From: Marinobacterium sp.
GTDB taxonomy: Bacteria; Pseudomonadota; Gammaproteobacteria; Pseudomonadales; Balneatricaceae
Reading direction: 5' to 3'
NCBI GenBank assembly: GCA_018623095.1
Contig: JAAZVX010000002.1
Coordinates: 1 to 50,532, forward strand
DNA length: 50,532 nucleotides
Both the position numbers and the translations under genes were made by a program. The notes under the pieces were generated by a model. The model was not told where the DNA came from. It saw only the letters and a list, made by a program, of their open reading frames with translations, and did not search any database. Shown piece by piece: positions 16,898-26,521 of the stretch. The number at the start of each line of letters is the position of its first letter. The first letter of the stretch is position 1.

Positions 16898-18565
16898 TTA
16901 AGCCGCCAGCTGTATGGCCACTTCAGAACGGTTGATGGCGGAGATAAGCGCTTTTAACGAAGCCCCTAGACTATCAGTATCAAAAGCCATACCGACAACC
17001 CTTTGGCCATCGACATTCACTAGGAAGTAAGCCGCTGCCAAGGCATCAGTACCTGCACCAACCGCGTGTTCAGAGTAGTCAATCACATTGACCGCCTGCC
17101 CTGTCAAAGCGGCCCAACCATCGAGAAAGGCTGAGATAACCCCCTCGCCATGTCCGATCAGTTCACGCTCTTGGCCATTAATCGACACGGAAGCTTTAAA
17201 CTGTTCATTTTGCTGACGATCAATCGAGAAGCCATTAAGGGCAACTGGGTCAGCTGTCTGAATAAAGTTAGCTTTTAGGATGTCAAAAATGGCATCACTG
17301 CCCATCTCTGTCGCACTCTCTTCAGATGCTTTCTGAACAAGCGGCGCTAACTCTGTCTGCATCCAGCGTGGCAATGTAATACCGTAGTCGCGCTCAAGCA
17401 CGAATGACATACCGCCCTTACCCGACTGACTGTTCACGCGAATGACCGCTTGGTAGTCACGACCAATGTCCTTTGGATCGATCGGTAAATAAGCAACCTG
17501 CCAGTGCTCATCCTCACCCTGACGGTGCAAACATTTCTGAATAGCATCTTGGTGACTGCCTGAAAAGGCGGTGTAAACGAGCTCACCAATCCAAGGGTGA
17601 CGTGGGCTTACAGGCAAACGGGTACATTCAGTAAAGGTAGTAATAATTTCATCTGGATTAGATAAATCCATTTTAGGATCAACACCTTGGCTGTATAAAT
17701 TCATTGCCATTGTCACTAAATCCATATTGCCGGTACGCTCGCCATTACCAAGCAGTGTACCTTCAACACGGTCAGCGCCAGCCAGTACAGCCAACTCAGC
17801 CGCCGCCACTGCACAGCCTCGGTCATTGTGCGTATGGACAGAGATGATCGCGCCAGCCCGGTTCTTCATATGGGTACAGAAATACTCAATCTGATCGGCA
17901 AAAATATTCGGAGTCGACTCCTCTACCGTTGAGGGAAGGTTAATAATGCAACGGTTGTCGGCTGTGGGCTGCCAAACATCCATGACCGCATCACACACCT
18001 CAATCGCATAATCAATTTCCGTTCCGGTAAAGCTCTCTGGTGAGTACTGGAAGGTCCAATCCACCTCTGGGAACTCATTGGCACCCTCCATAACCCACTG
18101 CGCGCCCTGAGTCGCAATCGCTTTGATGCCTTCGCGATCTTGATTGAAGACACGCTCGCGCTGAATGGTACTGGTCGAATTGTAGACGTGAACCACGGCA
18201 CTTTTTACACCGCGTAGTGCTTCATATGTTCGATCAATCAGCTCTTTACGCGCCTGGACCAGTACCTGAATCGTTACGTCATCAGGAATCTCACCATTGT
18301 CGATCAACCAGCGAACGAAGTCGTAGTCTGGCTGACTCGCTGATGGGAAGCCCACCTCAATCTCTTTCAACCCTATTTTGACTAGTAGTCGCCAAAGACG
18401 CTGCTTCTGCTCAACGGTCATCGGTTCAAGTAGCGCCTGATTACCGTCGCGCAGATCCACCGACGCCCAGATCGGCGCTTGGGTGATTGTGTTATTTGGC
18501 CAGGTACGATTCTTAATTTGAATCTGTGGTGCTGGCTGATAGCGGCGGTAATCGAAGTTAGACAT
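16898..18565 (-). CDS. leuA: 2-isopropylmalate synthase
   Basis: First committed enzyme of leucine synthesis (2-ketoisovalerate plus acetyl-CoA). 555 residues, the longer class found in pseudomonads. TIM-barrel motifs: DLRDGNQALLEPM (divalent-metal and substrate site), EIEVGFPSASQPD, SVHTHNDRGCAVA (metal-binding HxH), VEGTLLGNGERTGN. The C-terminal regulatory domain (about 420-555, GHGEGVISAFLDGWAALTG) is where leucine inhibits related enzymes. GAGGATTGT before the ATG is a good ribosome site. It is divergent from an Lrp-type regulator, a plausible controller of this gene. Confidence 0.96.
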   Translation of the reverse strand: MSNFDYRRYQPAPQIQIKNRTWPNNTITQAPIWASVDLRDGNQALLEPMTVEQKQRLWRLLVKIGLKEIEVGFPSASQPDYDFVRWLIDNGEIPDDVTIQVLVQARKELIDRTYEALRGVKSAVVHVYNSTSTIQRERVFNQDREGIKAIATQGAQWVMEGANEFPEVDWTFQYSPESFTGTEIDYAIEVCDAVMDVWQPTADNRCIINLPSTVEESTPNIFADQIEYFCTHMKNRAGAIISVHTHNDRGCAVAAAELAVLAGADRVEGTLLGNGERTGNMDLVTMAMNLYSQGVDPKMDLSNPDEIITTFTECTRLPVSPRHPWIGELVYTAFSGSHQDAIQKCLHRQGEDEHWQVAYLPIDPKDIGRDYQAVIRVNSQSGKGGMSFVLERDYGITLPRWMQTELAPLVQKASEESATEMGSDAIFDILKANFIQTADPVALNGFSIDRQQNEQFKASVSINGQERELIGHGEGVISAFLDGWAALTGQAVNVIDYSEHAVGAGTDALAAAYFLVNVDGQRVVGMAFDTDSLGASLKALISAINRSEVAIQLAA

Positions 18566-18675
18566 ACAATCCTCAACAGTGTCTTCGCGTTAATTCATTG
18601 ATGCACAGTCTACTGAAGTTATTGAGGTGAATGATTGCGAATTATAGGCACCAATAGTGCATATTTTATCGAAAG

Positions 18676-18701
18676 TTGCTATAAAACAATTATTATAGCA
18701 A
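18676..18701. promoter_or_regulatory. Inverted repeat between leuA and the Lrp-type gene
   Basis: TTGCTATAA and TTATAGCAA, perfect 9-base arms 8 bases apart, 31 bases before the lrp-like ATG. The position and AT-rich palindromic form suit an Lrp/AsnC operator for autoregulation, possibly also acting on divergent leuA. Confidence 0.5.
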
Positions 18702-18731
18702 TTAAATGCCAATTTTTAAGGTTTTACAGAT

Positions 18732-19190
18732 ATGGATCGTTACGACAAAGCCATTCTTGAGCAACTTCAAATTGATGGGCGAATCTCAAATCAGGAGTTA
18801 GCCGATAAAGTCGGGCTATCTCCGTCACCCTGCTTGCGCCGCGTCAGAGCCCTTGAAGAGAGCGGCATTATTCAGGGCTACAGCGCCAGTCTGGATGCCA
18901 AAAAACTGGGGCTAACGTTAACGGCCATCATTATGATCTCGATGGATCGTCACACCCCGGAACGATTCGCCAACTTTGATCGGGTCATTCATGATCTACC
19001 AGAAGTCCTAGAATGCCTTCTAATCACGGGGCAAGATGCTGACTACCAGCTCAAAGTGGTGGTACATGACATGGAGGATTTTCAACGCTTACTGCTAGAG
19101 AAAATCACACGCATTGAGGGCGTTAGCGGCGTTCACTCTAGCTTTGTAATGCGCTATGTGAAAAGCGAATCGGCACTACCCGTTCGCTAA
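18732..19190 (+). CDS. Lrp/AsnC-family transcriptional regulator
   Basis: 152-residue feast/famine regulator. The N-terminal winged helix-turn-helix (about 5-55) has DKAILEQLQIDGRISNQELADKVGLSPSPCLRRVRALEESG in pieces typical of the family; the C-terminal RAM ligand-binding domain (about 65-145) includes PEVLECLLITGQDADYQLKVV. Family members bind amino acids and control amino-acid genes. Divergent from leuA with a perfect inverted repeat between, so control of leucine synthesis is possible. It is shorter and more divergent than E. coli Lrp, so I call the family only. Confidence 0.93.
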   Translation: MDRYDKAILEQLQIDGRISNQELADKVGLSPSPCLRRVRALEESGIIQGYSASLDAKKLGLTLTAIIMISMDRHTPERFANFDRVIHDLPEVLECLLITGQDADYQLKVVVHDMEDFQRLLLEKITRIEGVSGVHSSFVMRYVKSESALPVR

Positions 19191-19235
19191 AAGCGTGTTA
19201 TATTTCTGGAACATAGAAACAATAAGGTATGTGCC

Positions 19236-20198
19236 ATGCAGTTAAAAACCTTCTCTTTAGGAGTATCACTTCTAACCAGTGTAATAACCACATCTGCCCT
19301 TGCTGTGACACCTGCGGATAAATATCCAGAGTCGCTTCTCTATGACAAGCCGGTCAAAGTCGCTGATGATGTCTATTCAGCGATTGGGCAGTTGAAGTTT
19401 TACACCTACGAGAACGCAGGACATAACAACAACCTAAGTTTTGTGATCGGTGATGAGTCCGTCCTAGTCGTTAATGGCTCAAGCACTTATTTATTAGCAA
19501 AAGCGCTGCATGAAGAGATAAAACAGATCACCGACAAACCTGTGAAATACGTCGTTGATGAAAATGGCCAATCTCATGCCGCACTTGGAAATAACTACTG
19601 GAAAGAGCAAGGGGCTACGATCATCGCTCATGTGGATGCAGAGGAGGAGATCACCGAACATGGATTTCGTGGTCTCGAGATGCTTAAAGAGATGCTCAAA
19701 GAGCGCGTCGAAGGTACAAAGCTTACTGAGATCGATCAGACGTTTGAAGAGAGCATGACACTGGACTTAGGCGGGATTACTGCAGAACTGCTCTATCTTG
19801 GACCGGCCCACTCTAAGGGGGACATCAGTGTTGTAATTCCTGAACGAAATGTGATGATTGCCGGCGATATCGCTTTTCACCAACGCATGCTACCCGTCTT
19901 TCCTGATACCGATACTGCTGAATGGATAGAGACTTGGGTGAATGAGTTTACTCCGTTAGCAAAGGATATGATCATTGTGCCAGGGCATGGTGAGCCAACT
20001 AACTTTGCCGAGGTCGATAAATATACTCGCGGTTACCTTGAGTACGTGCGCGGCAAAATTGGAGAGCTTATTGATGAGGGTGGCACGCTGGACGATGCCT
20101 ATAAAATTGACCAAAGCCCCTATCTCCATCTGGAAACAGCCGATGAGTTAGCCGGTAAAAACGCAGGGCGCATCTTTGAAGCGATGGAGTGGGAGTGA
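19236..20198 (+). CDS. Exported metallo-beta-lactamase-fold protein with altered zinc site
   Basis: 320 residues with a Sec signal peptide (cut near SALA-VT, residue 23). The fold is that of MBL hydrolases resembling quinoprotein-relay and SoxH-type proteins: KPVKYVV, GNNYWKEQGATIIAH, LGPAHSKGD, AGDIAF and VPGHGEP. The later metal ligands His192, Asp211 and His251 are kept, but the defining HxHxDH motif reads N110-G-Q112-S-H114-A115, so three of its four ligands are gone, and the usual IDTG strand reads VNGSS. It is probably not a normal di-zinc hydrolase. It overlaps radD by four bases, suggesting cotranscription. Confidence 0.85.
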   Translation: MQLKTFSLGVSLLTSVITTSALAVTPADKYPESLLYDKPVKVADDVYSAIGQLKFYTYENAGHNNNLSFVIGDESVLVVNGSSTYLLAKALHEEIKQITDKPVKYVVDENGQSHAALGNNYWKEQGATIIAHVDAEEEITEHGFRGLEMLKEMLKERVEGTKLTEIDQTFEESMTLDLGGITAELLYLGPAHSKGDISVVIPERNVMIAGDIAFHQRMLPVFPDTDTAEWIETWVNEFTPLAKDMIIVPGHGEPTNFAEVDKYTRGYLEYVRGKIGELIDEGGTLDDAYKIDQSPYLHLETADELAGKNAGRIFEAMEWE

Positions 20199-21931
20199 CA
20201 CAGCGATTCACGCTTCGCCCCTATCAACAACAGGCGGTTGATGCGACGTTATCGCACTTCCGCCAAACCTCCGAAAGCGCTGTGTTGGTGCTGCCAACCG
20301 GCGCCGGAAAAAGCTTAGTCATCGCCGAACTGGCAAGACTCGCAACACGAAAAATACTGGTCGTCACCCACGTCCAAGAGCTGGTCGAGCAGAACGCTTC
20401 GAAATACACCTCCTTAGGCCTTACCCCCGGTATCTACTCGGCGGGCCTTAAGCAACGCGATACAGAACACCCAGTCATTTTCGCTTCGATCCAGTCGATT
20501 GCTAGAAATCTCGATCGATTTAATCATGAGTACTCTCTGATCATTATCGATGAATGTCACCGTGTTTCCGATCAGGACGAGTCGCTCTATCAAAAGCTGA
20601 TTAATCACATAAAACAGAATAACCCTTCACTAAAAGTGTTGGGGCTAACTGCTACCCCTTATCGTCTTGGGCACGGCTGGATCTACCATCAGGACTATCG
20701 AGGTTTTTTCCGCCCATCTGAGAGCACCATTTTTCAACACTGTATCTATGATTTGCCGATGCGCAGCCTGATTAAACAGGGGTATTTAACAGAACCTAAG
20801 CTGATCAATGCAGCGACCGCACAGTACGACTTTTCAGCACTAAAGCCCTCCCCTGACGGTCTGTTTGCAGAGCGTGAGGTGAATGAACTTTTGGCTAAAT
20901 ATCCCAGAGTAACTGAAGCAATTTGCGAACAGATCGTTGAACTGGCCAAAGATCGTCAAGGTGTGATGCTGTTTGCGGCCAGTGTAAAGCATGCCAAAGA
21001 GATTCTGGGATACCTTCCTGAGGGTGAAGCGGAACTGGTCATCGCTGACACCGATGCTAAACAGCGTACTGAGATCATCAACCGCTTTAAAAAGCGCCAG
21101 ATTAAATATCTGGTCAACGTGTCTGTTCTGACCACCGGTTTTGATGCCCCACATGTGGACGTGATCGCGATCCTGCGCCCGACGCAGTCGGTCAGTCTGT
21201 TTCAACAGATGGTGGGCCGTGGTTTGCGCTTAAGTGAAGGCAAAACCGAGTGTCTGATCATCGACTACGCCAACAATGGCATTGATCTTTTCGACCCCGA
21301 AGTCGGCACGCCAAAACCCGCACCGGATACCGAGCCGGTACAAGTGTTCTGCCCTCTCTGTCACTTCGCTAATCTATTTTGGGGACGAACTGATCAAGAG
21401 GGAGCTGTTATTGAGCACTATGGACGCCGCTGCCAGGGCCTGTCGGATGAAGGCGAGCAGTGTCAGTTCCGCTTCAAGTTTAAAAGCTGTCCACATTGCG
21501 GTGCAGAAAATGATATAGCAGCGCGTAACTGCCAAGGGTGCCATGAGGCTCTAATTGATCCCGACGATCTCATTAAAAAAGCGCTCTCATTGAATAACTG
21601 TAAAGTGATTCGGTGTGCCGGAATCAAGCTAAGCGCAGAGGGAGAGGCGGTTCGTGTTACCTATTACGATGAGGATGCCAACACCCTCTCGGAAAAATTC
21701 AACCTCGCCAACCCAAAACAGCGAGAGTCGTTCAACCAACTCTTTGGCGCGCGGGCTAATAACGGTCAGTCACCCACTGTGTTCATCAGTGTTGAATCGG
21801 TGCTTGAACAAAGCAACACACTGCCTGCTCCAGATTTTGTCGTCTCAAGAAGGTCTGGTAAGTATTGGCAAGTGACCGAGCGACTGTTTGATTATCAAGG
21901 GCGGTATCGCAAAGCGAATCAATTACACTAA
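20195..21931 (+). CDS. radD: DNA repair helicase-like ATPase RadD (YejH)
   Basis: Superfamily 2 helicase-type protein that in E. coli aids recombination and double-strand break repair with SSB and RecA. About 578 residues, near identical layout to E. coli RadD (586). Motif I LPTGAGKS, motif II IIDECHR, motif III GLTATPYR, motif VI QQMVGRGLR, then two zinc clusters: CPLC...RRCQG...C and CPHCGAEN...ARNCQGC. I chose the GTG at 20195 (GTGA overlap with the upstream stop, GGAG just before); the frame also opens at GTG 20189. The neighbouring MBL-fold gene has no known link to repair. Confidence 0.95.
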   Translation: MTQRFTLRPYQQQAVDATLSHFRQTSESAVLVLPTGAGKSLVIAELARLATRKILVVTHVQELVEQNASKYTSLGLTPGIYSAGLKQRDTEHPVIFASIQSIARNLDRFNHEYSLIIIDECHRVSDQDESLYQKLINHIKQNNPSLKVLGLTATPYRLGHGWIYHQDYRGFFRPSESTIFQHCIYDLPMRSLIKQGYLTEPKLINAATAQYDFSALKPSPDGLFAEREVNELLAKYPRVTEAICEQIVELAKDRQGVMLFAASVKHAKEILGYLPEGEAELVIADTDAKQRTEIINRFKKRQIKYLVNVSVLTTGFDAPHVDVIAILRPTQSVSLFQQMVGRGLRLSEGKTECLIIDYANNGIDLFDPEVGTPKPAPDTEPVQVFCPLCHFANLFWGRTDQEGAVIEHYGRRCQGLSDEGEQCQFRFKFKSCPHCGAENDIAARNCQGCHEALIDPDDLIKKALSLNNCKVIRCAGIKLSAEGEAVRVTYYDEDANTLSEKFNLANPKQRESFNQLFGARANNGQSPTVFISVESVLEQSNTLPAPDFVVSRRSGKYWQVTERLFDYQGRYRKANQLH

Positions 21932-22004
21932 AGCCCTACTTTTTACAGGGTGTTAATTCTATTTCAAATGCTATGATGCGCGCTTAAATGTAAAGGAGAT
22001 CAGA

Positions 22005-22211
22005 ATGCGATTAGCCGAAATGGAAGCGATCATGTTTAACGTCGGTGTTACCGTCTTCGCTCTCTTTATCTTCTTTATCATCTACGATCTTGCAAAAAAA
22101 TCGAACGCCGGAAAATTTGGTACCTTCATTCTCTTCTTCGCGCTTGGACTTGGCTTGGCAGCCTTTCTTGCCAAATCGATCATCGTGGAATTTATCGGCG
22201 GCTCGATTTAA
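22005..22211 (+). CDS. Small membrane protein, DUF2788
   Basis: 68-residue inner-membrane protein with two hydrophobic helices (about 10-27 and 40-62) separated by the basic hinge YDLAKKSNAGKFG, the signature of DUF2788. Function unknown. A strong AAAGGAG site precedes the ATG at 22005. Confidence 0.8.
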   Translation: MRLAEMEAIMFNVGVTVFALFIFFIIYDLAKKSNAGKFGTFILFFALGLGLAAFLAKSIIVEFIGGSI

Positions 22212-22220
22212 CGCAATTAC

Positions 22221-22234
22221 CGGGGTCTGACCCG
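22221..22234 (+). repeat. Half copy of the GGTCTGACC repeat
   Basis: CGGGGTCTGACCCG, one near-palindromic arm of the family, 10 bases after the DUF2788 stop. Confidence 0.6.
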
Positions 22235-22268
22235 TAGCTTTCGCAGCTAAGTTCTACAACATACCTAA

Positions 22269-23162
<894 letters not shown>

Positions 23163-23210
23163 TTTTGGATGGGGTTAACGCTATGCGCCATCCCCTCCTA
23201 CAGGACACCA

Positions 23211-23259
23211 GTGACTGGCTGACGCTGACATGGCGGTTGACAGGCTGAAAGCCAGTCAC
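23211..23259. repeat. Perfect inverted repeat downstream of kdsA
   Basis: GTGACTGGCT (23211-23220) and AGCCAGTCAC (23250-23259), 10-base arms 29 bases apart. There is no T-run. Unlike the other repeat families in the window; role unknown. Confidence 0.5.
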
Positions 23260-23286
23260 CAGCACTGTGTAGTGTAATTATAGAGT

Positions 23287-23311
23287 GGGATCAGACCGAA
23301 GGTCAGATCCC
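23287..23311. repeat. GGTCTGACC repeat, inverted orientation
   Basis: GGGATCAGACC, loop GAA, GGTCAGATCCC, with a central A-A mismatch in the arm pairing. It lies between the convergent kdsA and Sel1 genes and could act as a terminator, though it lacks a T-run. Confidence 0.7.
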
Positions 23312-23316
23312 GCAAT

Positions 23317-23769
23317 TTACCCCAGCTTCGCTTCCCACTGCTTCGCCGCAGCGATATCAACATCCCTACCCAACTCACCCTTGGTATAGATATCCACCAT
23401 TCGTTGCATCGCTATTGGATGGCCTTGTTCTGCTGCGGCTTTGTAGTTATCAAAGGCTTTATCGGCAATCTTAAAGATCACCGGTGGATAACCTGATTCG
23501 TAGAGCTTACCCATCTGATATTGGCTACGAGAATCACCACGCTCAGCGGCCGCTTGAATATAGAGAGCGCCCTGCTCTTTGCTCGCCGCATCAGCGCCGC
23601 GAAAGTGCAGAAGAAACCCGTAAGTCGACAGCGCCTTAACACTGCCGCGTTGAGCCCCTACTCTGAAGAGCTTCATGGTTTTATTGTGAATCCATTTGGA
23701 GCGACGTGCTAAAGGACTGCGAAACAGTGCATAGGCAGACCAAGCTGCCAAGTTACCCAGCAGTGACAT
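23317..23769 (-). CDS. Sel1-like repeat protein
   Basis: About 150 residues of Sel1-type helical repeats: GSVKALSTYGFLLHF..., GDSRSQYQMGKLYESG and GHPIAMQRMVDIYTKGELG, each the A/G-x-A/Q-x-x-L/M-G-x-x-Y-x-x-G pattern. The N-terminus is a weakly hydrophobic segment without a clear cleavage site. Such repeats bind proteins; the target is unknown. I prefer the ATG at 23769 (AGGAG five bases ahead) to the GTG two codons earlier. A terminator separates it from trpS. Confidence 0.8.
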   Translation of the reverse strand: MSLLGNLAAWSAYALFRSPLARRSKWIHNKTMKLFRVGAQRGSVKALSTYGFLLHFRGADAASKEQGALYIQAAAERGDSRSQYQMGKLYESGYPPVIFKIADKAFDNYKAAAEQGHPIAMQRMVDIYTKGELGRDVDIAAAKQWEAKLG

Positions 23770-23795
23770 TTTCACTCCTATCGTTTCGGTAATAA

Positions 23796-23820
23796 AAAGG
23801 GATCAAAAGTAGATCCCTTT
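23796..23820 (-). terminator. Terminator of trpS
   Basis: Stem AAAGGGATC/GATCCCTTT, loop of 7, followed on the minus strand by TTTATT; 39 bases past the trpS stop. Confidence 0.75.
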
Positions 23821-23858
23821 ATTAGATTCAGCTCAATGCGACATATCAAGCTTTATTA

Positions 23859-25142
23859 TTAGGCAAGCAGATCAGCCCACTCTACTTTAAGGGCCTCCAG
23901 TTCGTTTTCCGCCTTCTGCTTCGCTTTTTTCTTAAGGCCTGCAACTTCGTCTGTTTTCGCAGCGACAATCGCTTTCGCCTCAGCTACAGGATCGGCCGCA
24001 TTGGTTACTTGATCCAAAAGAGGCTGCGCACCACGAAGAATGGCACGACGACGCCCCTCTTCAATGCGTGCTAACTCTTCAGCCGTTAGCTCTTTCTGCT
24101 TCGCTTTCTGTTTATCCGCTTTAGGGGCCACATAAGTTAATGGTCGAATGCCGGCCGCTATACGCACTTTCTCAAGCAGTGGCGCGGCTTCGGCACGGGC
24201 TTTATCAGCCCCCTTGTGAAGCTCAGCCTCAACGGCATCAAGGTTGTTCATTAACTCATTGTAACGGCTACGAGGTGCCGACAATTTAGCATCCAAAAAC
24301 TCAAACAGTTCACGTTTCGCTTCACCCCAGGCGATGCCATTTTCAAAAGAGGATCGCATGGCAGCACTCTCAACGTCAGTAGCGAACAGGTTGTAGAGCT
24401 GGAAGATTGTGCTGTTATCGGCATCTTTTGGCTCACCCGGTTCACGTAGATCCGTTTTGATCTGGTTGATGAGCTTACGCAGTTGATCCGTTGGCGCAAA
24501 CAGAGGAATCGTATTGTCATAGCTCTTAGACATCTTACGACCATCCAGACCCGGAATAAGCTGGGTCTCCTCATCGACCTGAGCTTCAGGAAGCGTGAAC
24601 AGCTCTTCGTAGGTGTGATTGAACTTGCCGGCAATATCACGCGCCATTTCAATGTGCTGAATTTGATCCTTACCAACCGGTATCTTGTGCGCATTAAACA
24701 TCAAAATGTCAGCCGCCATCAGAATCGGGTAGCTAAACAGCCCCATGGTGATGCCATCATCTAGATCAGCCGATCCTGCATCACGGTTAGCATCTACCGA
24801 GGCTTTGTAAGCGTGTGCACGGTTCATTAAACCCTTGGAGCACATACAGGTCAAAATCCACGTTAGCTCAGGAATCTCTGGGATATCAGTCTGACGGTAG
24901 AAGGTCGCCTTATCAGTATCCAGACCCAAGGCTAGCCAAGTCGCCGCAATTTCACGAGTCGACTGCGCCACACGCTCTGGATCATGGCATTTGATCAGTG
25001 CATGGTAATCCGCCAAAAAAAAGAACGAATTCGTGTTTGGATTAAGGGTCGCTTCAATCGCAGGTTTAATCGCACCTAGGTAGTTACCAATGTGCGGAGT
25101 ACCGGTGGTAGTAATCCCGGTTAAAACGCGTGTATTGCTCAT
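23859..25142 (-). CDS. trpS: Tryptophanyl-tRNA synthetase, long form
   Basis: Class Ic synthetase charging tRNA-Trp. HIGH-like motif [11 protein letters not shown] at about 12-22, [31 protein letters not shown] and the GRKMSKS loop. 427 residues against about 334 in E. coli; after ARPL-type core end the extra C-terminal segment (about 335-427) is Ala/Lys/Glu-rich and probably helical. A comparable long form occurs in Pseudomonas. The frame is open to 25214, but the family starts at MSNTRVLTG, so the ATG at 25142 is used. Confidence 0.95.
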   Translation of the reverse strand: MSNTRVLTGITTTGTPHIGNYLGAIKPAIEATLNPNTNSFFFLADYHALIKCHDPERVAQSTREIAATWLALGLDTDKATFYRQTDIPEIPELTWILTCMCSKGLMNRAHAYKASVDANRDAGSADLDDGITMGLFSYPILMAADILMFNAHKIPVGKDQIQHIEMARDIAGKFNHTYEELFTLPEAQVDEETQLIPGLDGRKMSKSYDNTIPLFAPTDQLRKLINQIKTDLREPGEPKDADNSTIFQLYNLFATDVESAAMRSSFENGIAWGEAKRELFEFLDAKLSAPRSRYNELMNNLDAVEAELHKGADKARAEAAPLLEKVRIAAGIRPLTYVAPKADKQKAKQKELTAEELARIEEGRRRAILRGAQPLLDQVTNAADPVAEAKAIVAAKTDEVAGLKKKAKQKAENELEALKVEWADLLA

Positions 25143-25278
25143 GGAACACTCAAGAGTCTGTGTAAAAATTAAGGTGCAGATTCTACACAGTTGTGGCTTT
25201 AACGCCCACCCCAATCCATTTGCACTTAGGGGTTAATACAGGTTTAATTTAACGACTGTTTATGTAAGGAAACTATTG

Positions 25279-25548
25279 ATGGATAGCCAACTTCCGTCCT
25301 ACATCACCCTGCTCGGTTTTATTGTGCCTGCTGTGATCTTTATCGCTCGTCTGAATCGCTACCAAGCCGCGACTATCGTTCACGCCCTGCTGATGGCGCT
25401 ACTCTGTCTATTTGTTGGCTTTCTGGCCTCTGGCGCAGCCATCAAACTCTTGAGTCTTAGCAACCCGCTGCTCACCTCTGGCTTGGTAGTTATTGGATCT
25501 GGCCTCGCCACCCTTGCGAGGTTGATCTGGATAAAGCGCTTCGCGTAA
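25279..25548 (+). CDS. Small hypothetical membrane protein
   Basis: Not recognised. 89 residues, mostly hydrophobic, with three likely helices (about 8-22, 31-54, 62-82) and short basic loops (RLNRY, WIKRF), so an inner-membrane protein. The ATG at 25279 has AAGGAAAC ahead of it; an upstream TTG is less likely. It lies between divergent trpS and yaaA with no functional hint. Confidence 0.6.
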   Translation: MDSQLPSYITLLGFIVPAVIFIARLNRYQAATIVHALLMALLCLFVGFLASGAAIKLLSLSNPLLTSGLVVIGSGLATLARLIWIKRFA

Positions 25549-25593
25549 AACCTACAAAATCTCTAATTCACACAACTTCAAAAGACTGTTTTC

Positions 25594-26370
25594 ATGTTGC
25601 TACTGATATCACCTGCAAAAACACTCGATTATGAGACACCCGTCACTACTCAACTTAAGAGTGACCCAGAGTTTACCGATCGAGCTGAAACGTTGATCAA
25701 GAACCTGCGTAACTATGCACCGCAAGATATCGCTGATTTGATGAAGTTAAGCGATAAGTTGGCGTCGTTAAATGTCGCTCGCTACCAGAGCTGGGATAAA
25801 GACCACAACGAAGAGAACGCAAAACAGGCGATGTTGGCATTCAAAGGGGATGTTTATACTGGCTTGGCAGCAGAGACTTTCGATGAAGCGGATTTTCAGT
25901 TTGCACAGAATCATCTTAGGATTCTGTCGGGTCTGTATGGATTGCTAAAACCGATGGATCTTATGCAGCCATACCGTTTGGAAATGGGTACAAAACTTCC
26001 TAATGACGCTGGTAAAAACCTCTACAACTACTGGGGCTCAACGATTACCGATCGTCTAAACCAAGAGTTAGCAGCTCATCAATCACCGGTTATCGTAAAC
26101 CTCGCATCTAACGAATACTTCAAGTCGGTGCAACCTAAAGCGCTCAATGCTCGCCTGATCAGCCCTGAGTTTAAAGACCTAAAAAATGGCCAATACAAGA
26201 TCATCAGCTTCTACGCGAAAAAGGCTCGTGGCCTAATGACCCGCTACGCCATTCAAAATCGCATTGAAAACCCAGAGGATTTGAAACAGTTTGATCTAGA
26301 GGGTTATGCGTTTAACGAATCGATGAGTGACGGTGATAAGTGGGTCTTTACCCGGGATCAAGCAGAGTAG
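25594..26370 (+). CDS. yaaA: Peroxide stress protein YaaA
   Basis: YaaA/DUF328 protein, 258 residues, the normal length. In E. coli it limits Fenton damage by lowering free iron under peroxide and binds DNA. Motifs: [12 protein letters not shown] at the start, [50 protein letters not shown] and [14 protein letters not shown]. The ribosome site is weak (AGACTG). It is followed by a pair of inverted repeats and a shared terminator. Confidence 0.95.
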   Translation: MLLLISPAKTLDYETPVTTQLKSDPEFTDRAETLIKNLRNYAPQDIADLMKLSDKLASLNVARYQSWDKDHNEENAKQAMLAFKGDVYTGLAAETFDEADFQFAQNHLRILSGLYGLLKPMDLMQPYRLEMGTKLPNDAGKNLYNYWGSTITDRLNQELAAHQSPVIVNLASNEYFKSVQPKALNARLISPEFKDLKNGQYKIISFYAKKARGLMTRYAIQNRIENPEDLKQFDLEGYAFNESMSDGDKWVFTRDQAE

Positions 26371-26380
26371 CTAACTGCTT

Positions 26381-26405
26381 GGTGTCTGACCTCCGGTCTG
26401 ACCCC
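26381..26405 (+). repeat. GGTCTGACC repeat, left member of an inverted pair
   Basis: GGTGTCTGACC, TCC, GGTCTGACCCC. Its reverse complement recurs 43 bases on, at 26449-26473. Confidence 0.8.
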
Positions 26406-26448
26406 ACACTGTAACTACGCGTCAGCCTCTGGAAAATACTGGTAGAGT

Positions 26449-26473
26449 TGGGTCAGACCGGAGGTCAGACCCA
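26449..26473 (-). repeat. GGTCTGACC repeat, right member of an inverted pair
   Basis: Reads TGGGTCAGACC, GGA, GGTCAGACCCA on +, the reverse of the copy at 26381. The pair with its spacer resembles a REP/BIME unit at a convergent gene boundary. Confidence 0.8.
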
Positions 26474-26483
26474 GTCACCTAAC

Positions 26484-26511
26484 AAAAAAGACCGCAAAAG
26501 CGGTCTTTTTT
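26484..26511. terminator. Bidirectional terminator between yaaA and clpX
   Basis: AAAAAAGACCGC, loop AAAA, GCGGTCTTTTTT: a perfect 12-base-pair stem with T-runs on both strands. Confidence 0.92.
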
Positions 26512-26521
26512 ATTGCTAGGA

